Source: Okeania sp. SIO2B3
GTDB taxonomy: Bacteria > Cyanobacteriota > Cyanobacteriia > Cyanobacteriales > Microcoleaceae
Reading direction: 5' to 3'
DNA: 64,000 bases
Assembly (NCBI RefSeq): GCF_010672525.1
Contig: NZ_JAAHGH010000004.1
Location: 240,207-304,206, forward strand
The position numbers and the translations under genes were made by a program. Positions 45,794-56,282 of the stretch are shown piece after piece (the first letter of the stretch is position 1; each line of letters begins with the position of its first letter). The notes beneath the pieces are model-generated. The model saw only the letters and a program-made list of their open reading frames with translations, was not told where the DNA came from and did no database searches.

Positions 45794-46008
45794 TGAACAA
45801 ATTAATTCAAAAACTTCGTTCAATGATTTGATTTGTAGAGCAAGGAGAATCAGTTAATATTAACTCTCTGAGGTTGTTTGTAAAGTATTAAGTGTTTTAC
45901 CCCTCGTAAATTGGGTATTTTAGCCTATAAATCTGGGATAAATAACCAAGTTGTTACAATTTAAAGGTCAATCATTGTATATTAAAAAACTTTACAAACA
46001 GTCTCTAA

Positions 46009-46129
46009 TATCATGTCTCTTTGAATACCAACAATACAAAATTTAGGTAATAGGGAACAGGGAACAGGGAACAGGGAGAAATTGATCGGGGAAGACATTT
46101 TTATTATGGCTAATTAATAAGACTTGATA
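46009..46129. mobile_element. MITE family B, divergent copy
   Basis: The left end TATCATGTCTCTTTG and right end AAGACTTGATA are shortened versions of the family B ends, with TAA on both sides. GGGAACAGGGAACAGGG repeats fill the middle. It lies between bicA and sbtA. Confidence 0.65.
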
Positions 46130-46300
46130 TAAGCCAAAACTAGGGAGGCTGTCACGAACGGCAATCTACCTCAAAGTCCTTACAGGACAAAGATTTCATA
46201 ACTCCGATTTTGAGAATATGGCGTTTGCTATATTAAGAGCAATTTTTGCAGCCTTTGACTAATCTCTGCAAAATCAATAATTTTAGGATTATAACTAAAG

Positions 46301-46769
46301 GAGCTTCCGCAGAAGGCTCTATGATTCTAACAAGCCATTGCTAATGAATCACCACTGATGAAAACGTATATATGACAATAATCATAGTGATTACTTATTA
46401 AAAATTATTTTGCTAGTCTCAAGTATTGAAAGCAGCAAAAATGTTTTAAAATATTAAATATTGCCCTTGATCACACTTTAGTCGGAACTTTCTGTACACC
46501 GCAGGAGTTTCCGCAGCAGGCTTTATGATTCTAACAAGCCATTGTTAATGAATCACCACTGATGAAAACGTATATATGACAATAATCATAGTGATTACTT
46601 ATTAAAAATTATTTTGCGAGTCTCAAGTATTGAAAGCAGTAAAAATGTTTTAAAATGTTAAATATTGCCCTTGATGACACTTTGGTCGGAACTTTCTGTA
46701 TACCGCAGGGGCTTCCGCAGCAGGCTCTATGAACCTAACAAGCCATTGCCAATGAATCTACCACTGATT
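46301..46769 (+). repeat. ~205-bp tandem repeat upstream of sbtA (two full units and a partial)
   Basis: Units start at 46301, 46505 and 46711. Each opens with a small hairpin (GAGCTTCCGCAGAAGGCTC in unit 1), then ATTCTAACAAGCCATTG, GAATCACCACTGATGAAAAC and GACAATAATCATAGTGATTAC, and closes with GGTCGGAACTTTCTGTA. Units 1 and 2 are nearly identical. Unit 3 breaks off after CCACTGATTA, where GC-rich sequence begins. No frame is conserved. It could be a duplicated leader or promoter. Confidence 0.85.
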
Positions 46770-46960
46770 AGCGATCATTTGCGCTCGCTGGAGCTAAACC
46801 TTATCTTCCAGCATACGAGACACCAGGATGCAGATGCATTCTTAGTGGCGGGTTGACTTGCTGCTCACCCGGATGCGTGGAGCCAGCCACCCAGGATTCG
46901 AGGCCACCCTTGCCTGCCGTCCTAACCCATAATATCTAAAAATTAAAGAGGAATTACAAC

Positions 46961-48046
46961 ATGGATTTTTTTTCCGATTTCTTGGCTCTCTTCCTAGCGA
47001 AGTTGCAGTCCCCGACACTTGGCTTTCTGATTGGTGGCATGGTCGTTGCCGCCGTCAATAGCCGACTAGCAATTCCAGATGCGATCTATAAGTTCATCGT
47101 CTTCATGCTGCTCATCAGGGTCGGCCTGAGTGGCGGCATGGCGATCCGCGAGGCCAATCTGCTGCAGATGCTGTTGCCTGCGGTGTTCGCCATGGTAACG
47201 GGGATCGCGATCGTGTTCATCGGGCGCTACACCTTGGGCTTGCTGCCGAACGTCAAAACCGTGGATGCCATTGCGACCGCCGGCTTGTTTGGTGCCGTGA
47301 GTGGCTCTACCCTCGCCGCCGCCCTGAGCCTAATGGAAGAGGAAAATATCCTATACGAAGACTGGGCCGGCGCACTCTATCCCTTCATGGACATCCCAGC
47401 CCTCGTGACTGCGATCGTCTTGGCTAGTGTTTATCTCAGCAAGCAGCGCGATACCGCACACCAGGATCTCAGCAAGCAGGACTATATCAGCAAGAAGGGC
47501 ATTACCGCACGTGGGTATCCCAAGCGCGATACCGCAGGCCAGGGGGTTAAGATATGGCCGATCATAAAGGAAAGCCTCCAGGGTTCTGCCCTATCGGCAC
47601 TGCTGCTCGGCCTCGCTCTAGGCATACTAACCCAGCCGGGAACTGTCTATACTGACTTCTTCGATAAGCTCTTCCGCGGCCTGCTTTCGATACTGATGCT
47701 GGTAATGGGTATGGAAGCCACGGCAAGGCTCGGCGAGCTGCGTAAGGTAGGGCTATGGTACGCCCTATATGCCTTTGTGGCACCGCTGCTGCATGGGTTC
47801 ATAGCCTTCGGTTTCGGTATGATTGCCCACTTCACCACAGGATTCAGCTATGGCGGCGTCGTAATCCTGGCTGTCATCGCTGCATCCAGTTCAGACATCT
47901 CAGGGCCGCCCACTTTACGAGCTGGTATCCCGTCAGCCAATCCCTCTGCCTACATCGGCTCGTCCACAGCCGTCGGTACGCCGGTTGCGCTTGCCTTGGG
48001 AATACCGCTCTTCATCGGGCTCGCCCAGGCGCTGATGGGCAACTGA
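46961..48046 (+). CDS. sbtA: SbtA high-affinity Na+-dependent bicarbonate symporter
   Basis: The 361 residues match SbtA closely: LQSPTLGFLIGGMVVAA, LFGAVSGSTLAAAL, DWAGALYPFMDIPALVTAIV, KIWPIIKESLQGSALSALLL, MLVMGMEATARLGELRK and SSSDISGPPTLRAGIPSANP. Ten membrane helices form two inverted five-helix repeats. The cytosolic loop between them (about 163-204) is unusual, with near-repeats SKQRDTAHQDLSKQ, SKKGITARGY and PKRDTAGQ. GAGGAA sits 8 bases before ATG 46961. The gene is far richer in G+C, with C/G-ending codons, than its AT-rich neighbours, suggesting transfer. SbtB normally follows in the same operon; here it is convergent, 559 bp away. Confidence 0.95.
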   Translation: MDFFSDFLALFLAKLQSPTLGFLIGGMVVAAVNSRLAIPDAIYKFIVFMLLIRVGLSGGMAIREANLLQMLLPAVFAMVTGIAIVFIGRYTLGLLPNVKTVDAIATAGLFGAVSGSTLAAALSLMEEENILYEDWAGALYPFMDIPALVTAIVLASVYLSKQRDTAHQDLSKQDYISKKGITARGYPKRDTAGQGVKIWPIIKESLQGSALSALLLGLALGILTQPGTVYTDFFDKLFRGLLSILMLVMGMEATARLGELRKVGLWYALYAFVAPLLHGFIAFGFGMIAHFTTGFSYGGVVILAVIAASSSDISGPPTLRAGIPSANPSAYIGSSTAVGTPVALALGIPLFIGLAQALMGN

Positions 48047-48099
48047 TTCCAGACTGGTCGCGGTCTGTCAGCGAACCGCTGGTCTGGCGACCAACGCGA

Positions 48100-48500
48100 G
48101 GGCTATCAAAAATCTTAAAAGAGGACTCCCGTTATAATCGCGCTGATTTAACGGTGAGACGGGGCGTATAAACTGCGCGGGAAACCCACGCAGACAGCCC
48201 CAATGAGAATTTCAAAGTGGTAAGTTAATTGAGGGGTTGCAAATTAATCCAACATCAGTTACCTTGATTAATAGCCGTGCGGCACACGGTCAAAGAAAAG
48301 TGCACCGCCTGCACTGAGGTTTCCTCAGCGTAAAGACAGAGCAAGAAAGCTTGTGGAGATGGTAGTAGCGGGGGTACAACTCAACTTGTTTGATTTGTTA
48401 CCTAGTTAAGAATCTGGGTTAGCGCAGCTTTGCGTCAGCAAAACAAGAATCTCCCGTTATAATCTTTGATTTAATGGTGAGAGTGCCAAAGGTCTGGGCT
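48100..48500 (+). mobile_element. Possible IS605-type right-end remnants between sbtA and sbtB
   Basis: Two related segments, GACTCCCGTTATAATC then TTTAACGGTGAGA (48125-48162) and AATCTCCCGTTATAATC then TTTAATGGTGAGAGTGCC (48450-48488), have the hairpin-then-GAGAG layout of IS605-family right ends. The ~290 bp between them has GCCGTGCGGCACACGG and CTGAGGTTTCCTCAG palindromes, as in structured guide-RNA regions. No transposase frame is present, so this is tentative. Confidence 0.35.
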
Positions 48501-48551
48501 AATGACTTCTTCGCCGATATCAACATCCTACAGGTACGAAACACGGTCACT

Positions 48552-48582
48552 AAAAAGCCGGGGTCATGGCCTCGGCTTTTTT
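48552..48582. terminator. Bidirectional intrinsic terminator between sbtA and sbtB
   Basis: AAAAAGCCG (48552-48560) and CGGCTTTTT (48573-48581) form a perfect 9-bp stem, followed by T residues on the plus strand and preceded by A residues. It can end transcripts from both sides. It lies 24 bp beyond the sbtB stop codon. Confidence 0.8.
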
Positions 48583-48605
48583 GGTTTGATCGACTGGATT
48601 TTGAA

Positions 48606-49309
<704 letters not shown>

Positions 49310-50602
49310 TTATCCACCAACAGGTTCAAGCCGAATTAATTGTCCGTTAGGTCGATCGGTGAGAACATACAATAGTCCATCAGGACCTTGTCGCACATCC
49401 CGCACTCTCTGACCAATAAAAATAGATTCTTGAGTGACAACATTACCCGCTTCATCTACCTCAATGCGATGGATATCTTGCGATACTAACCCACCTGCAA
49501 ACAAATTACCCTGCCACTGTGGAAAGCGATCGCCACTGTAGAAAGCTAAACCAGAGGGTGCTATTGATGGAGTCCACACTACTTTAGGGTCTACCATACC
49601 AGGGCGAGATGTTTCCGGGGAGATGAGTCCTCCAGAATATTCACGACTGTGGGTGACTGCTGGCCAACCGTAGTTTTCTCCGGCCTCAACAAGATTCAGT
49701 TCGTCGCCACCTCGAGAACCATGTTCTGTTGCCCAGACTCTATTCCTTGTGGAGTCAAAGGTGATTCCCTGGATATTGCGATGTCCGTAGCTCCACACGG
49801 CGGGTTCGGCATCTGTAGAAGTTGCGAAAGGATTATCGGAGGGTACAGAACCATCGTCATTTAACCGTAAAACTTTGCCCAGATGACTACGGCGGTTTTG
49901 AGCTTGTTGGCGGATAAATTCGCCATTAAACTCAATAGGTGGGTTGCCACCATCACCAATTGTCATTAGTAGAGTTTCATCAGGTAGCCAAATAATGCGT
50001 GACCCGAAGTGTTGCGCGCCAGTTTTTGTCTGAGAAACCTCGAAGATTACTTGCAGATCGCGCAGAGTATTATTCTCAAGTCTTGCTCGTGCGATGCGGC
50101 TGCGGTTTGCTGACCGATCGCCGTGGGAATAAGTCAGATAAATCAAGCGATTTTCTGTAAAGCGCGGGTGAACTGAGACATCCATTAATCCCCCTTGGCC
50201 AGAGGCAAATATTTCGGGAAGTCCTGCAACCGGAGTAGGATCTAGAACTCCATCACGCACAATTCGCAATCTACCTGGTCGCTCGGTAATTAGTATAGTG
50301 CCATCAGGAAGCCAGGCCAGACTCCAAGGATGTTCTAGGTTTTCTACCATTGTAATTTTCTGCAAACCTGAATTAGTCGCAACATTTTTAGGAGAGTCGG
50401 TTTGATTATTAGAAACTGATGCAGTTTGAGTCTGAGCAGCAGTAGACGAATCTAGTTGAACATTAGTGGTACAACTTACATTCCCGAATAGAGCGATCGC
50501 TATAGTAGTGCGAAATACTATTTTACTTCCTGCTGTTATGAGGCGATCGAGTAGATCGAGCGGTTTTTGGTCTGACTTATAAAACAAATTGTGTTGAAAC
50601 AT
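49310..50602 (-). CDS. PQQ-dependent soluble sugar dehydrogenase (YliI/GDH-B family)
   Basis: The 430 residues form a six-bladed beta-propeller that oxidises aldose sugars with PQQ, probably in the periplasm. The N-terminus has a hydrophobic segment (IVFRTTIAIALFGNVSC) with a Cys that could be a lipidation site, though the lipobox is imperfect. Domain motifs are LEHPWSLAWLPDGTILITER, GQGGLMDVSVHP, IGDGGNPP, WSYGHRNIQGI, WATEHGSRGGDELNL and YGWPAVTHSREYSGG. The catalytic His is probably that of GAQHFGSR. Neither PQQ biosynthesis genes nor sugar genes are adjacent, and many cyanobacteria lack PQQ synthesis, so activity may depend on external PQQ. Confidence 0.87.
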   Translation of the reverse strand: MFQHNLFYKSDQKPLDLLDRLITAGSKIVFRTTIAIALFGNVSCTTNVQLDSSTAAQTQTASVSNNQTDSPKNVATNSGLQKITMVENLEHPWSLAWLPDGTILITERPGRLRIVRDGVLDPTPVAGLPEIFASGQGGLMDVSVHPRFTENRLIYLTYSHGDRSANRSRIARARLENNTLRDLQVIFEVSQTKTGAQHFGSRIIWLPDETLLMTIGDGGNPPIEFNGEFIRQQAQNRRSHLGKVLRLNDDGSVPSDNPFATSTDAEPAVWSYGHRNIQGITFDSTRNRVWATEHGSRGGDELNLVEAGENYGWPAVTHSREYSGGLISPETSRPGMVDPKVVWTPSIAPSGLAFYSGDRFPQWQGNLFAGGLVSQDIHRIEVDEAGNVVTQESIFIGQRVRDVRQGPDGLLYVLTDRPNGQLIRLEPVGG

Positions 50603-50864
50603 AGTTCATTATGCTGATTTTTTTTATGACTATAGAATCTTTATTACTAGACATCTCCAAAAATACTCAAACGCCTAGCCTTACTACTCACATTCCCCAC
50701 GTCAACTTATAACATTAAAAGTAGTATAAAAATCGGTGGTTTTATCAGTATTTATACTATATAGATCGTATTCATTGACCTTTCTCAAAGTCAAATTCTT
50801 AGGAACATATTAAGTATAAATATTTAATTATTTACTCCTATTAACCACTATTTTTTTCTCCTGA

Positions 50865-51012
50865 TATAGAATCCGGTTATATAGTATATGTTTATAACTA
50901 TACTTCAAGCCTTAAATCTCCCCTACTCCCCACATTCCCCTCCTGGGAGGGGTCCGCGGGTGGGTTCCCTACTCCCCCCAACTATATAATAAGTGTTCAA
51001 CCGGATTTGATA
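50865..51012. mobile_element. MITE family B variant with GATA...AATCCGGTT ends
   Basis: The left end TATAGAATCCGG and right end CCGGATTTGATA are flanked by TGA on both sides. The middle has the CCCCTCCTGGGAGGGG hairpin. It shows the 3-bp duplication in a diverged copy. Confidence 0.75.
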
Positions 51013-51065
51013 TGACTCCTGAAGACTGTTTTTTTATACTACATTTAAAATACGTATGTGGGTTA

Positions 51066-51225
51066 TATCATGTCCGGTAGCATCAGTATTGTATAGCGAA
51101 GGTAAGGAAGAAGGAAGAGGGAAGAAGGAAGAGGGAAGAAGGCTTAAAAGCTTGAAAAAACAAACGTAAATTTTTTGTAGATATTCACCCTTGGTTTTAC
51201 ACAAACGATACCAACGGACATGATA
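51066..51225. mobile_element. MITE family B copy with TTA flanks
   Basis: TATCATGTCCGG to CGGACATGATA, flanked by TTA on both sides. Tandem GGAAGAAGGAAGAGGGAAG lies within. The rest of the gap 50603-51455 is AT-rich with a lone CCAGATTTGATA end near 51374 and no gene. Confidence 0.85.
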
Positions 51226-51455
51226 TTACTACCTTTCTCTAGAGCGATATAACTACCGCTAGACTGTGCCAACGCCATAGTCAATTTCTGTGGTTTAATC
51301 AGTCTTAGAGTTATTTGTTGTTACTAATTAACATCTTTACTCCTAAAGAGTTAACCAATCTATAACTGTTCAACCAGATTTGATATAAGGTGTCAATTAT
51401 CCTCACAACATTAGATCGAGTTTATTATTTCAACATTTAATACTCAAAACTTTAT

Positions 51456-51779
51456 TTACAAAATTAGCGGTTTAACAAAAATTGTTTTTGCTTCTTCTCT
51501 CCTAATTGCTAATTCTGTACTGATACCTACTCTGATATGAAGTGGTCCGCCAAAGCAACTTTTTCGTAATACCATTATTTGTTTTTCTGGCACAACTCCC
51601 ATAGCTTTAAGACGTTTGACTAATACTTCACCATAAGTATCTATTTCAATTCTTTTAATAATTGCTGAATTTTGGATATCTAGGCAAGATAAATCTATCA
51701 GTTGTGTAGTAGTTTTACTATCTAAATCTTGCTTATTTTCTGCGTCAAAAATTATTTTTTCTGGATGATTAGACAACAT
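51456..51779 (-). CDS. FeoA-domain protein
   Basis: It has 107 residues from ATG 51779 (MLSNHPEKIIFDAENKQ). The C-terminal 75 residues are a FeoA SH3-like fold: IDLSCLDIQNSAIIKRIEID, VLVKRLKAMGVVPEKQIMVL, GGPLHIRVGISTELAIRREEA. FeoA assists the FeoB ferrous iron transporter. No feoB is adjacent, so this may be an orphan or regulatory FeoA-type protein. A longer frame reaching 51860 runs through a family B MITE end (TATCATTTCCGG at 51819) and is not used. The 30-residue leader before the domain is not part of typical FeoA. Confidence 0.8.
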   Translation of the reverse strand: MLSNHPEKIIFDAENKQDLDSKTTTQLIDLSCLDIQNSAIIKRIEIDTYGEVLVKRLKAMGVVPEKQIMVLRKSCFGGPLHIRVGISTELAIRREEAKTIFVKPLIL

Positions 51780-51893
51780 TTTTAAAGTATTTTTTTTATC
51801 TTGATAAGTGTGAAGTATTATATCATTTCCGGTTAAACAGTTATAAATAAACGTAAGCATTCAGCTCTTTAGAGACGTTGCATCCAATGTCCT

Positions 51894-52139
51894 TACCGAA
51901 AAATTAATAATTAATAATTATTAATTAAATAATTCAGCTTTATTAGCCTCCCCTTTCAAGGGGAAAAAAGCGGTCGTTTTGCTACGCAACATGTAAAGCG
52001 TAGCTTCCCGCAGGGTGGGATGGCTCCGAAACCTGCGCCATATCCATGAGACCAAGAGAAGAAATAATATTTCCTGATATTCAATTCCGTAACGGTTAAA
52101 ACCCGAGGTAATTATCCATTATCCATTATCCATTAATGA
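51894..52139 (-). mobile_element. MITE family A copy 5 (inverted)
   Basis: It begins TACCGAAAAATTAATAATTA and ends ATCCATTATCCATTAATGAA, with AAAAAAGCGGTCGTTTTGC, CCCGCAGGGTGGGATGG and AGACCAAGAGAAGAAATAAT inside. It is one of the fullest copies. It lies between feoA and the glycosyltransferase; a family D end is at 51853. Confidence 0.8.
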
Positions 52140-52254
52140 ACTACTCCCTACTTCCTCTTTTCCGGAGAGGTCTAATGACTGCTGTTTAAACTTATTAATG
52201 ACTCCTGTTGAAACTTATTATAGGATATTATTAATCTTTAATTAAAAAATTCCC

Positions 52255-53358
52255 ATGTCTCGACCTACATTATATATTGCTATTACTAACCATGGATTTG
52301 GTCATGCTGTACCCATATCATCAGTTGCTAATCTGGTGCAAAAAATGTGTCCAGATGTTTTATTGATTATGGTGACAACTGCTCCCCGTTGGTTATTAGA
52401 ATCTTATATTTCTGGTGATTTTATTCATCGTCCTCGTGCCTTTGATGTGGGAGTTATTCAATCAGACAGTATCACAATGGATAAACAAACTACCCTAGAA
52501 AAATTGAAAGAAATTCGGAGTAAAGAACGGTCAATTATTGCTGGAGAAGTTGATTTTATTAAGCAAAATAGAGTGGATTTATTATTAGCAGATATCCCGC
52601 CACTTGCTGCTAAAATTGCTCAAGCTGCCGATATTCCTTGTTGGATGTTGAATAATTTTGGTTGGGATTTTATTTATCGTCCTTGGGGTGGTGAATTTGT
52701 GGAAATTGCTGATTGGATAGGAGAATGTTTTGGGCAGTGTGACCGTTTATTTCGCCTCCCATTCCATGAATCCATGGACGCTTTTCCTAATGTTTTTGAT
52801 GTGGGATTAACTGGAGGAACTCCACATTATCAACCTGAAGAAATTAAAGCAAAATTTGGCATTTATACAGACAAAGAAAAAACTGTTTTACTGACTTTTG
52901 GTGGTTTAGGTTTAGCACAGATTCCCTATCAAAATATATCCCGTTTTCCTGACTGGCAGTTTATTACTTTTGATAGTAACGCTCCAGAGTTTCCCAACCT
53001 TATAAATGTCAGAAATAAATTAGATAAAAATCACAATAATTTACTCAATATTCGACCTGTAGATTTCATGCCAATATGTGGCAGAATTATTTCCAAACCA
53101 GGATATAGCACATTTGCTGAAGCCTTAAAATTAGAGATACCTGTTGTCTCATTAATCAGAGAAGGTTTTGCTGAATCAAAATTATTATTAGAAGGTATTC
53201 AAGATTATAGTTATCATCAAATTTTACCACCAACAGAATTTTTTGATGGTGATTGGGAATTTCTCAGACGACCCTTACAACCACCCCGTAAATCTGAAAA
53301 ATTAGATAAAAATGGCAGTGAAGCGATCGCTAAAGCAGTTGTAGATTATTTACATTGA
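52255..53358 (+). CDS. GT-B-type glycosyltransferase-like protein
   Basis: The 367-residue cytosolic protein begins MSRPTLYIAITNHGFGHAVP, a glycine/His-rich loop like that of MurG and UGT-type enzymes. DLLLADIPPLAAKIAQAADIP then CWMLNNF is the end of the N-terminal Rossmann domain. TVLLTFGGLGLAQIP and the acceptor/nucleotide-sugar region KPGYSTFAEALKLEIPVVSLI mark the C-terminal domain. The sugar and acceptor are unknown. An MscS-family gene follows 430 bp downstream. The last 23 codons recur at 55899-55967 in front of a second mscS gene, so the pair was once duplicated. Confidence 0.8.
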   Translation: MSRPTLYIAITNHGFGHAVPISSVANLVQKMCPDVLLIMVTTAPRWLLESYISGDFIHRPRAFDVGVIQSDSITMDKQTTLEKLKEIRSKERSIIAGEVDFIKQNRVDLLLADIPPLAAKIAQAADIPCWMLNNFGWDFIYRPWGGEFVEIADWIGECFGQCDRLFRLPFHESMDAFPNVFDVGLTGGTPHYQPEEIKAKFGIYTDKEKTVLLTFGGLGLAQIPYQNISRFPDWQFITFDSNAPEFPNLINVRNKLDKNHNNLLNIRPVDFMPICGRIISKPGYSTFAEALKLEIPVVSLIREGFAESKLLLEGIQDYSYHQILPPTEFFDGDWEFLRRPLQPPRKSEKLDKNGSEAIAKAVVDYLH

Positions 53359-53367
53359 AGAAGGCAG

Positions 53368-53440
53368 TTCATTAATTGATAATTGAAGCGTGGATAATTG
53401 ATAATTACCTCGGGTTTTAACCGTTACGGAATTGAATATT
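53368..53440 (+). repeat. MITE family A left-end fragment
   Basis: TTCATTAATTGATAATTGAA then ACCTCGGGTTTTAACCGTTA matches the left third of copy 2 at 10285. It is truncated at about 53440. Confidence 0.7.
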
Positions 53441-53473
53441 ATGCCAGCGCACATTGCTATACTTTCAACTTTC

Positions 53474-53760
<287 letters not shown>

Positions 53761-53788
53761 CTGCACAATCTATTCAAGGAAAACAATT

Positions 53789-55438
53789 ATGATCCCTAAA
53801 ATTAATATTAACAACTTCATTGAAATTGACATTAACAGCATCATTGCAATGGGAGTTGAAATCGTATTTCTAATATCTCTCTTTGTAGTAATTAAATTTT
53901 TTGTCAACAGAGCATATAAACAATTAATAAAAGTATCATCAATTAAAAAAAAGAAAAAAGATGTTGAAGTTATCTACCGAAATATTCAGATATTATTAAC
54001 TATAAGTTGCTTACTATTATGTTTATTAATTACCGGAATTAATGGATGGCTTATTTATCGGGGAGAAAATTTAATCGAATACCAAACTTCCTTGATTAAA
54101 AGTATTTCCTTTGATTACCTGCTAGCTATAGGAATTAGAGTACTCAAAATCTTAGGCATACTAATTTTAACTAAATGGAGTATTCCATATATAAATAAAT
54201 TTATAACCTGGTCAAAAGAGTGGGCAAAAAACGTTGATAAAATCACTGCAAATGATGCCAGTATTGACAATTTATTTGAATTTTTCAAGAGCAACTTTAA
54301 TAATATGATTTGGCTGTTATATGTGACTCTATCAGCTCAAATAATGGTATTCCCAGAAGTAATTATCAAATATTTGTATATAAGTTTGCAGGTTTATATG
54401 ATTATTATTACAGGATTACTATTTATTAAAGCTAATACAACAGTTATTGATACCTTAGATGGTCTTAGCAAGAAATATTCCGATAAAAGAAATATTTTGC
54501 GGGTCTACGATCGCCTAAGTAAATTAATTCCTCTTGCCAAACGATGTCTTGAATATGCAATCTATATTACTACAGCTACTTTATCTATTCAAAAAGTTGA
54601 TTTTATTGCTGGTTTAGCTCCTTATGGTCCTTTATTTTTGCAAATAATTGGGATTATATTTATGAGTCGTGTTGTGCAAGAAATTGGTCAACTGTTACTA
54701 GAAGAAGTTCTACTGCGTGAGGGCGATCAAGATGATATATCTAAACAGAGACGACAGACATTTCTACCCCTATTTCAAAGTTGTATTAAATACCTGATTT
54801 ACTTTGGTACAGGGATAGCAATTCTTTATACTATTAAAATTGACCCGACTCCTATTTTAGCAGGTGTAGGTATTTTAGGTTTAACAATTGGAATGGGAGC
54901 ACAAAGTCTGGTTGAAGATATAGTTGCAGGTTTCTTTATTTTGTTTGAAAGTTACTATTTGGTAGGAGATTTTGTAGAGATAAATGGCGTAAGTGGTTTT
55001 GTCACGGGAATAGAATTAAGAACAACTCGCATTAATGGTGGAGATAAAAATTATATTATTCATAATCGTGATGTTAAGGATATAGTTAATCACTCCAGCT
55101 ATAGTAGTGCAGTAGTCATGCTAAAAATTCCTTATCAAGTTAAGATTAGTCAAGTCTATGAAGTTATAGAAAAAGTTGGAAAGAAGTTGCTAGAAAATTA
55201 TTCGGAAGACATAATTGAACCAACAACAATAGGAGGAGTACAAGAATTTTCAGAAAATCACATATTAATCGAAATAGTTACAGAAGTTAAACCAGGAAAA
55301 CATTTCAGGATTCAGAAAGTTTTAGGTATAATGATTAAAGAAGCTTTTGAAAAAGCAAATATTGAACTTAGTGTGGTTAATCATGTAACCCTGAGTAACG
55401 ATCGACCTATTCCAATATTTTTAAAACCTCTACGATAA
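53789..55438 (+). CDS. MscS-family mechanosensitive channel, first paralogue
   Basis: It has 549 residues from ATG 53789, preceded by CAAGGAAAAC; the frame upstream belongs to a MITE. There are four or five N-terminal membrane helices (VEIVFLISLFVVIKFFV, ILLTISCLLLCLLITGI, WLLYVTLSAQIMVF and others) before the MscS core. The pore-lining TM3 is GVGILGLTIGMGAQSLVEDI, then the beta domain VAGFFILFESYYLVGDFVEI, IELRTTRI and YIIHNRDVKDIVNHS, and a C-terminal alpha/beta domain. Such channels release solutes on hypo-osmotic shock; larger cyanobacterial members may also be gated or selective. It pairs with the paralogue at 56283. Confidence 0.9.
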   Translation: MIPKININNFIEIDINSIIAMGVEIVFLISLFVVIKFFVNRAYKQLIKVSSIKKKKKDVEVIYRNIQILLTISCLLLCLLITGINGWLIYRGENLIEYQTSLIKSISFDYLLAIGIRVLKILGILILTKWSIPYINKFITWSKEWAKNVDKITANDASIDNLFEFFKSNFNNMIWLLYVTLSAQIMVFPEVIIKYLYISLQVYMIIITGLLFIKANTTVIDTLDGLSKKYSDKRNILRVYDRLSKLIPLAKRCLEYAIYITTATLSIQKVDFIAGLAPYGPLFLQIIGIIFMSRVVQEIGQLLLEEVLLREGDQDDISKQRRQTFLPLFQSCIKYLIYFGTGIAILYTIKIDPTPILAGVGILGLTIGMGAQSLVEDIVAGFFILFESYYLVGDFVEINGVSGFVTGIELRTTRINGGDKNYIIHNRDVKDIVNHSSYSSAVVMLKIPYQVKISQVYEVIEKVGKKLLENYSEDIIEPTTIGGVQEFSENHILIEIVTEVKPGKHFRIQKVLGIMIKEAFEKANIELSVVNHVTLSNDRPIPIFLKPLR

Positions 55439-55445
55439 ATAGTGA

Positions 55446-55720
55446 TATCAAATTCGGTTAAACAGTTATAAATTGGTAGTCTTTAGGAGTCAGGAGTCAG
55501 GAGTCAACCCACCCCTAACCCCTCCCAGGAGGGGAACGACCGAGTCCGGAGTCAGGAGTCAACCCACCCCTAACCCCTCCCAGGAGGGGAACGACCGAGT
55601 CCGGAGTCAGGAGAGAAGAAAGAAGAAGCAAAGAAGAAAGTTTTTTGTTTGCTAGCACACAATGCACGTTAACGCAGAGCCCGGAACGGAGTTCTATCCC
55701 ACTCTTATCCGGACATAGTA
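55446..55720. mobile_element. MITE family B variant with an internal tandem duplication
   Basis: The left end TATCAAATTCGG follows TGA; the right end TCCGGACATAGTA is degraded. Inside, a ~58-bp unit (AACCCACCCCTAACCCC, GGAACGACCGAGTCCGG) is tandemly doubled. It separates the first mscS gene from the glycosyltransferase remnant. A further B-type end (CCGGACATAATA) abuts that remnant at 55885-55896, and the rest of 55721-55898 is C-rich filler. Confidence 0.6.
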
Positions 55721-55898
55721 TCATACCTCAAATCACCAATGCCATAATTCTATAGTTACTTCAATCTCCCCATCTCCCAGACTCCCCATCCCCCCATCTC
55801 CCTACCTCCCCATCTCCCACAACTATATAATAAGTATTTAACCGAACTTGATATGACTCCTCCCTGATTATTTATAACTATTCAACCGGACATAATAT

Positions 55899-55967
55899 AA
55901 ATCTGAAAAATTAGATAAAAATGGTAGTGAAGCGATCGCTAAAACTGTTGTGGAATATTTAAAATAA
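55899..55967 (+). pseudogene. 3' remnant of a duplicated glycosyltransferase gene
   Basis: It encodes KSEKLDKNGSEAIAKTVVEYLK and a stop, against KSEKLDKNGSEAIAKAVVDYLH at the end of the intact gene (53290-53358). DNA identity is high, including the same GCGATCGC. The upstream remainder was replaced by repeats. The 315 bp from here to the second mscS gene hold a decayed family A core (about 56080-56160). Confidence 0.9.
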
Positions 55968-56282
55968 TTATTGCTAACTATTCAACTATTGAAAAATCTA
56001 TGTAACGAAAAGTTAAGTTATCAGCCACTTGTCCTTTATCCATCTTATCATAAAAATAATTTTTCATGGAAATGAAAAAGCTGTCGTTAGCGCAGTTTCC
56101 CGTAGGGTGGGATGGCGAGGAAACCTGCGCCATATCCAATCGACTAAGAGAAAATCAAGTTTAATATTTCAAGCCTCTGACTTTCCTAGGTCATGCTGCG
56201 CAAACAGGCAGAGAGAGGTACTGATAACTGATAACTGATAACTGATAACTGAAATTACCTACTTATCATTTCTCAAATTGAT

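Noticed and set aside
47755..48171. 138-residue plus-strand frame overlapping sbtA
   Set aside because: It is an out-of-frame shadow of a GC-rich gene; sbtA is certain.
51780..51860. Longer FeoA protein starting at 51860
   Set aside because: The added residues come from a family B MITE end (CCGGTTAAACAG) and are not part of the FeoA family.
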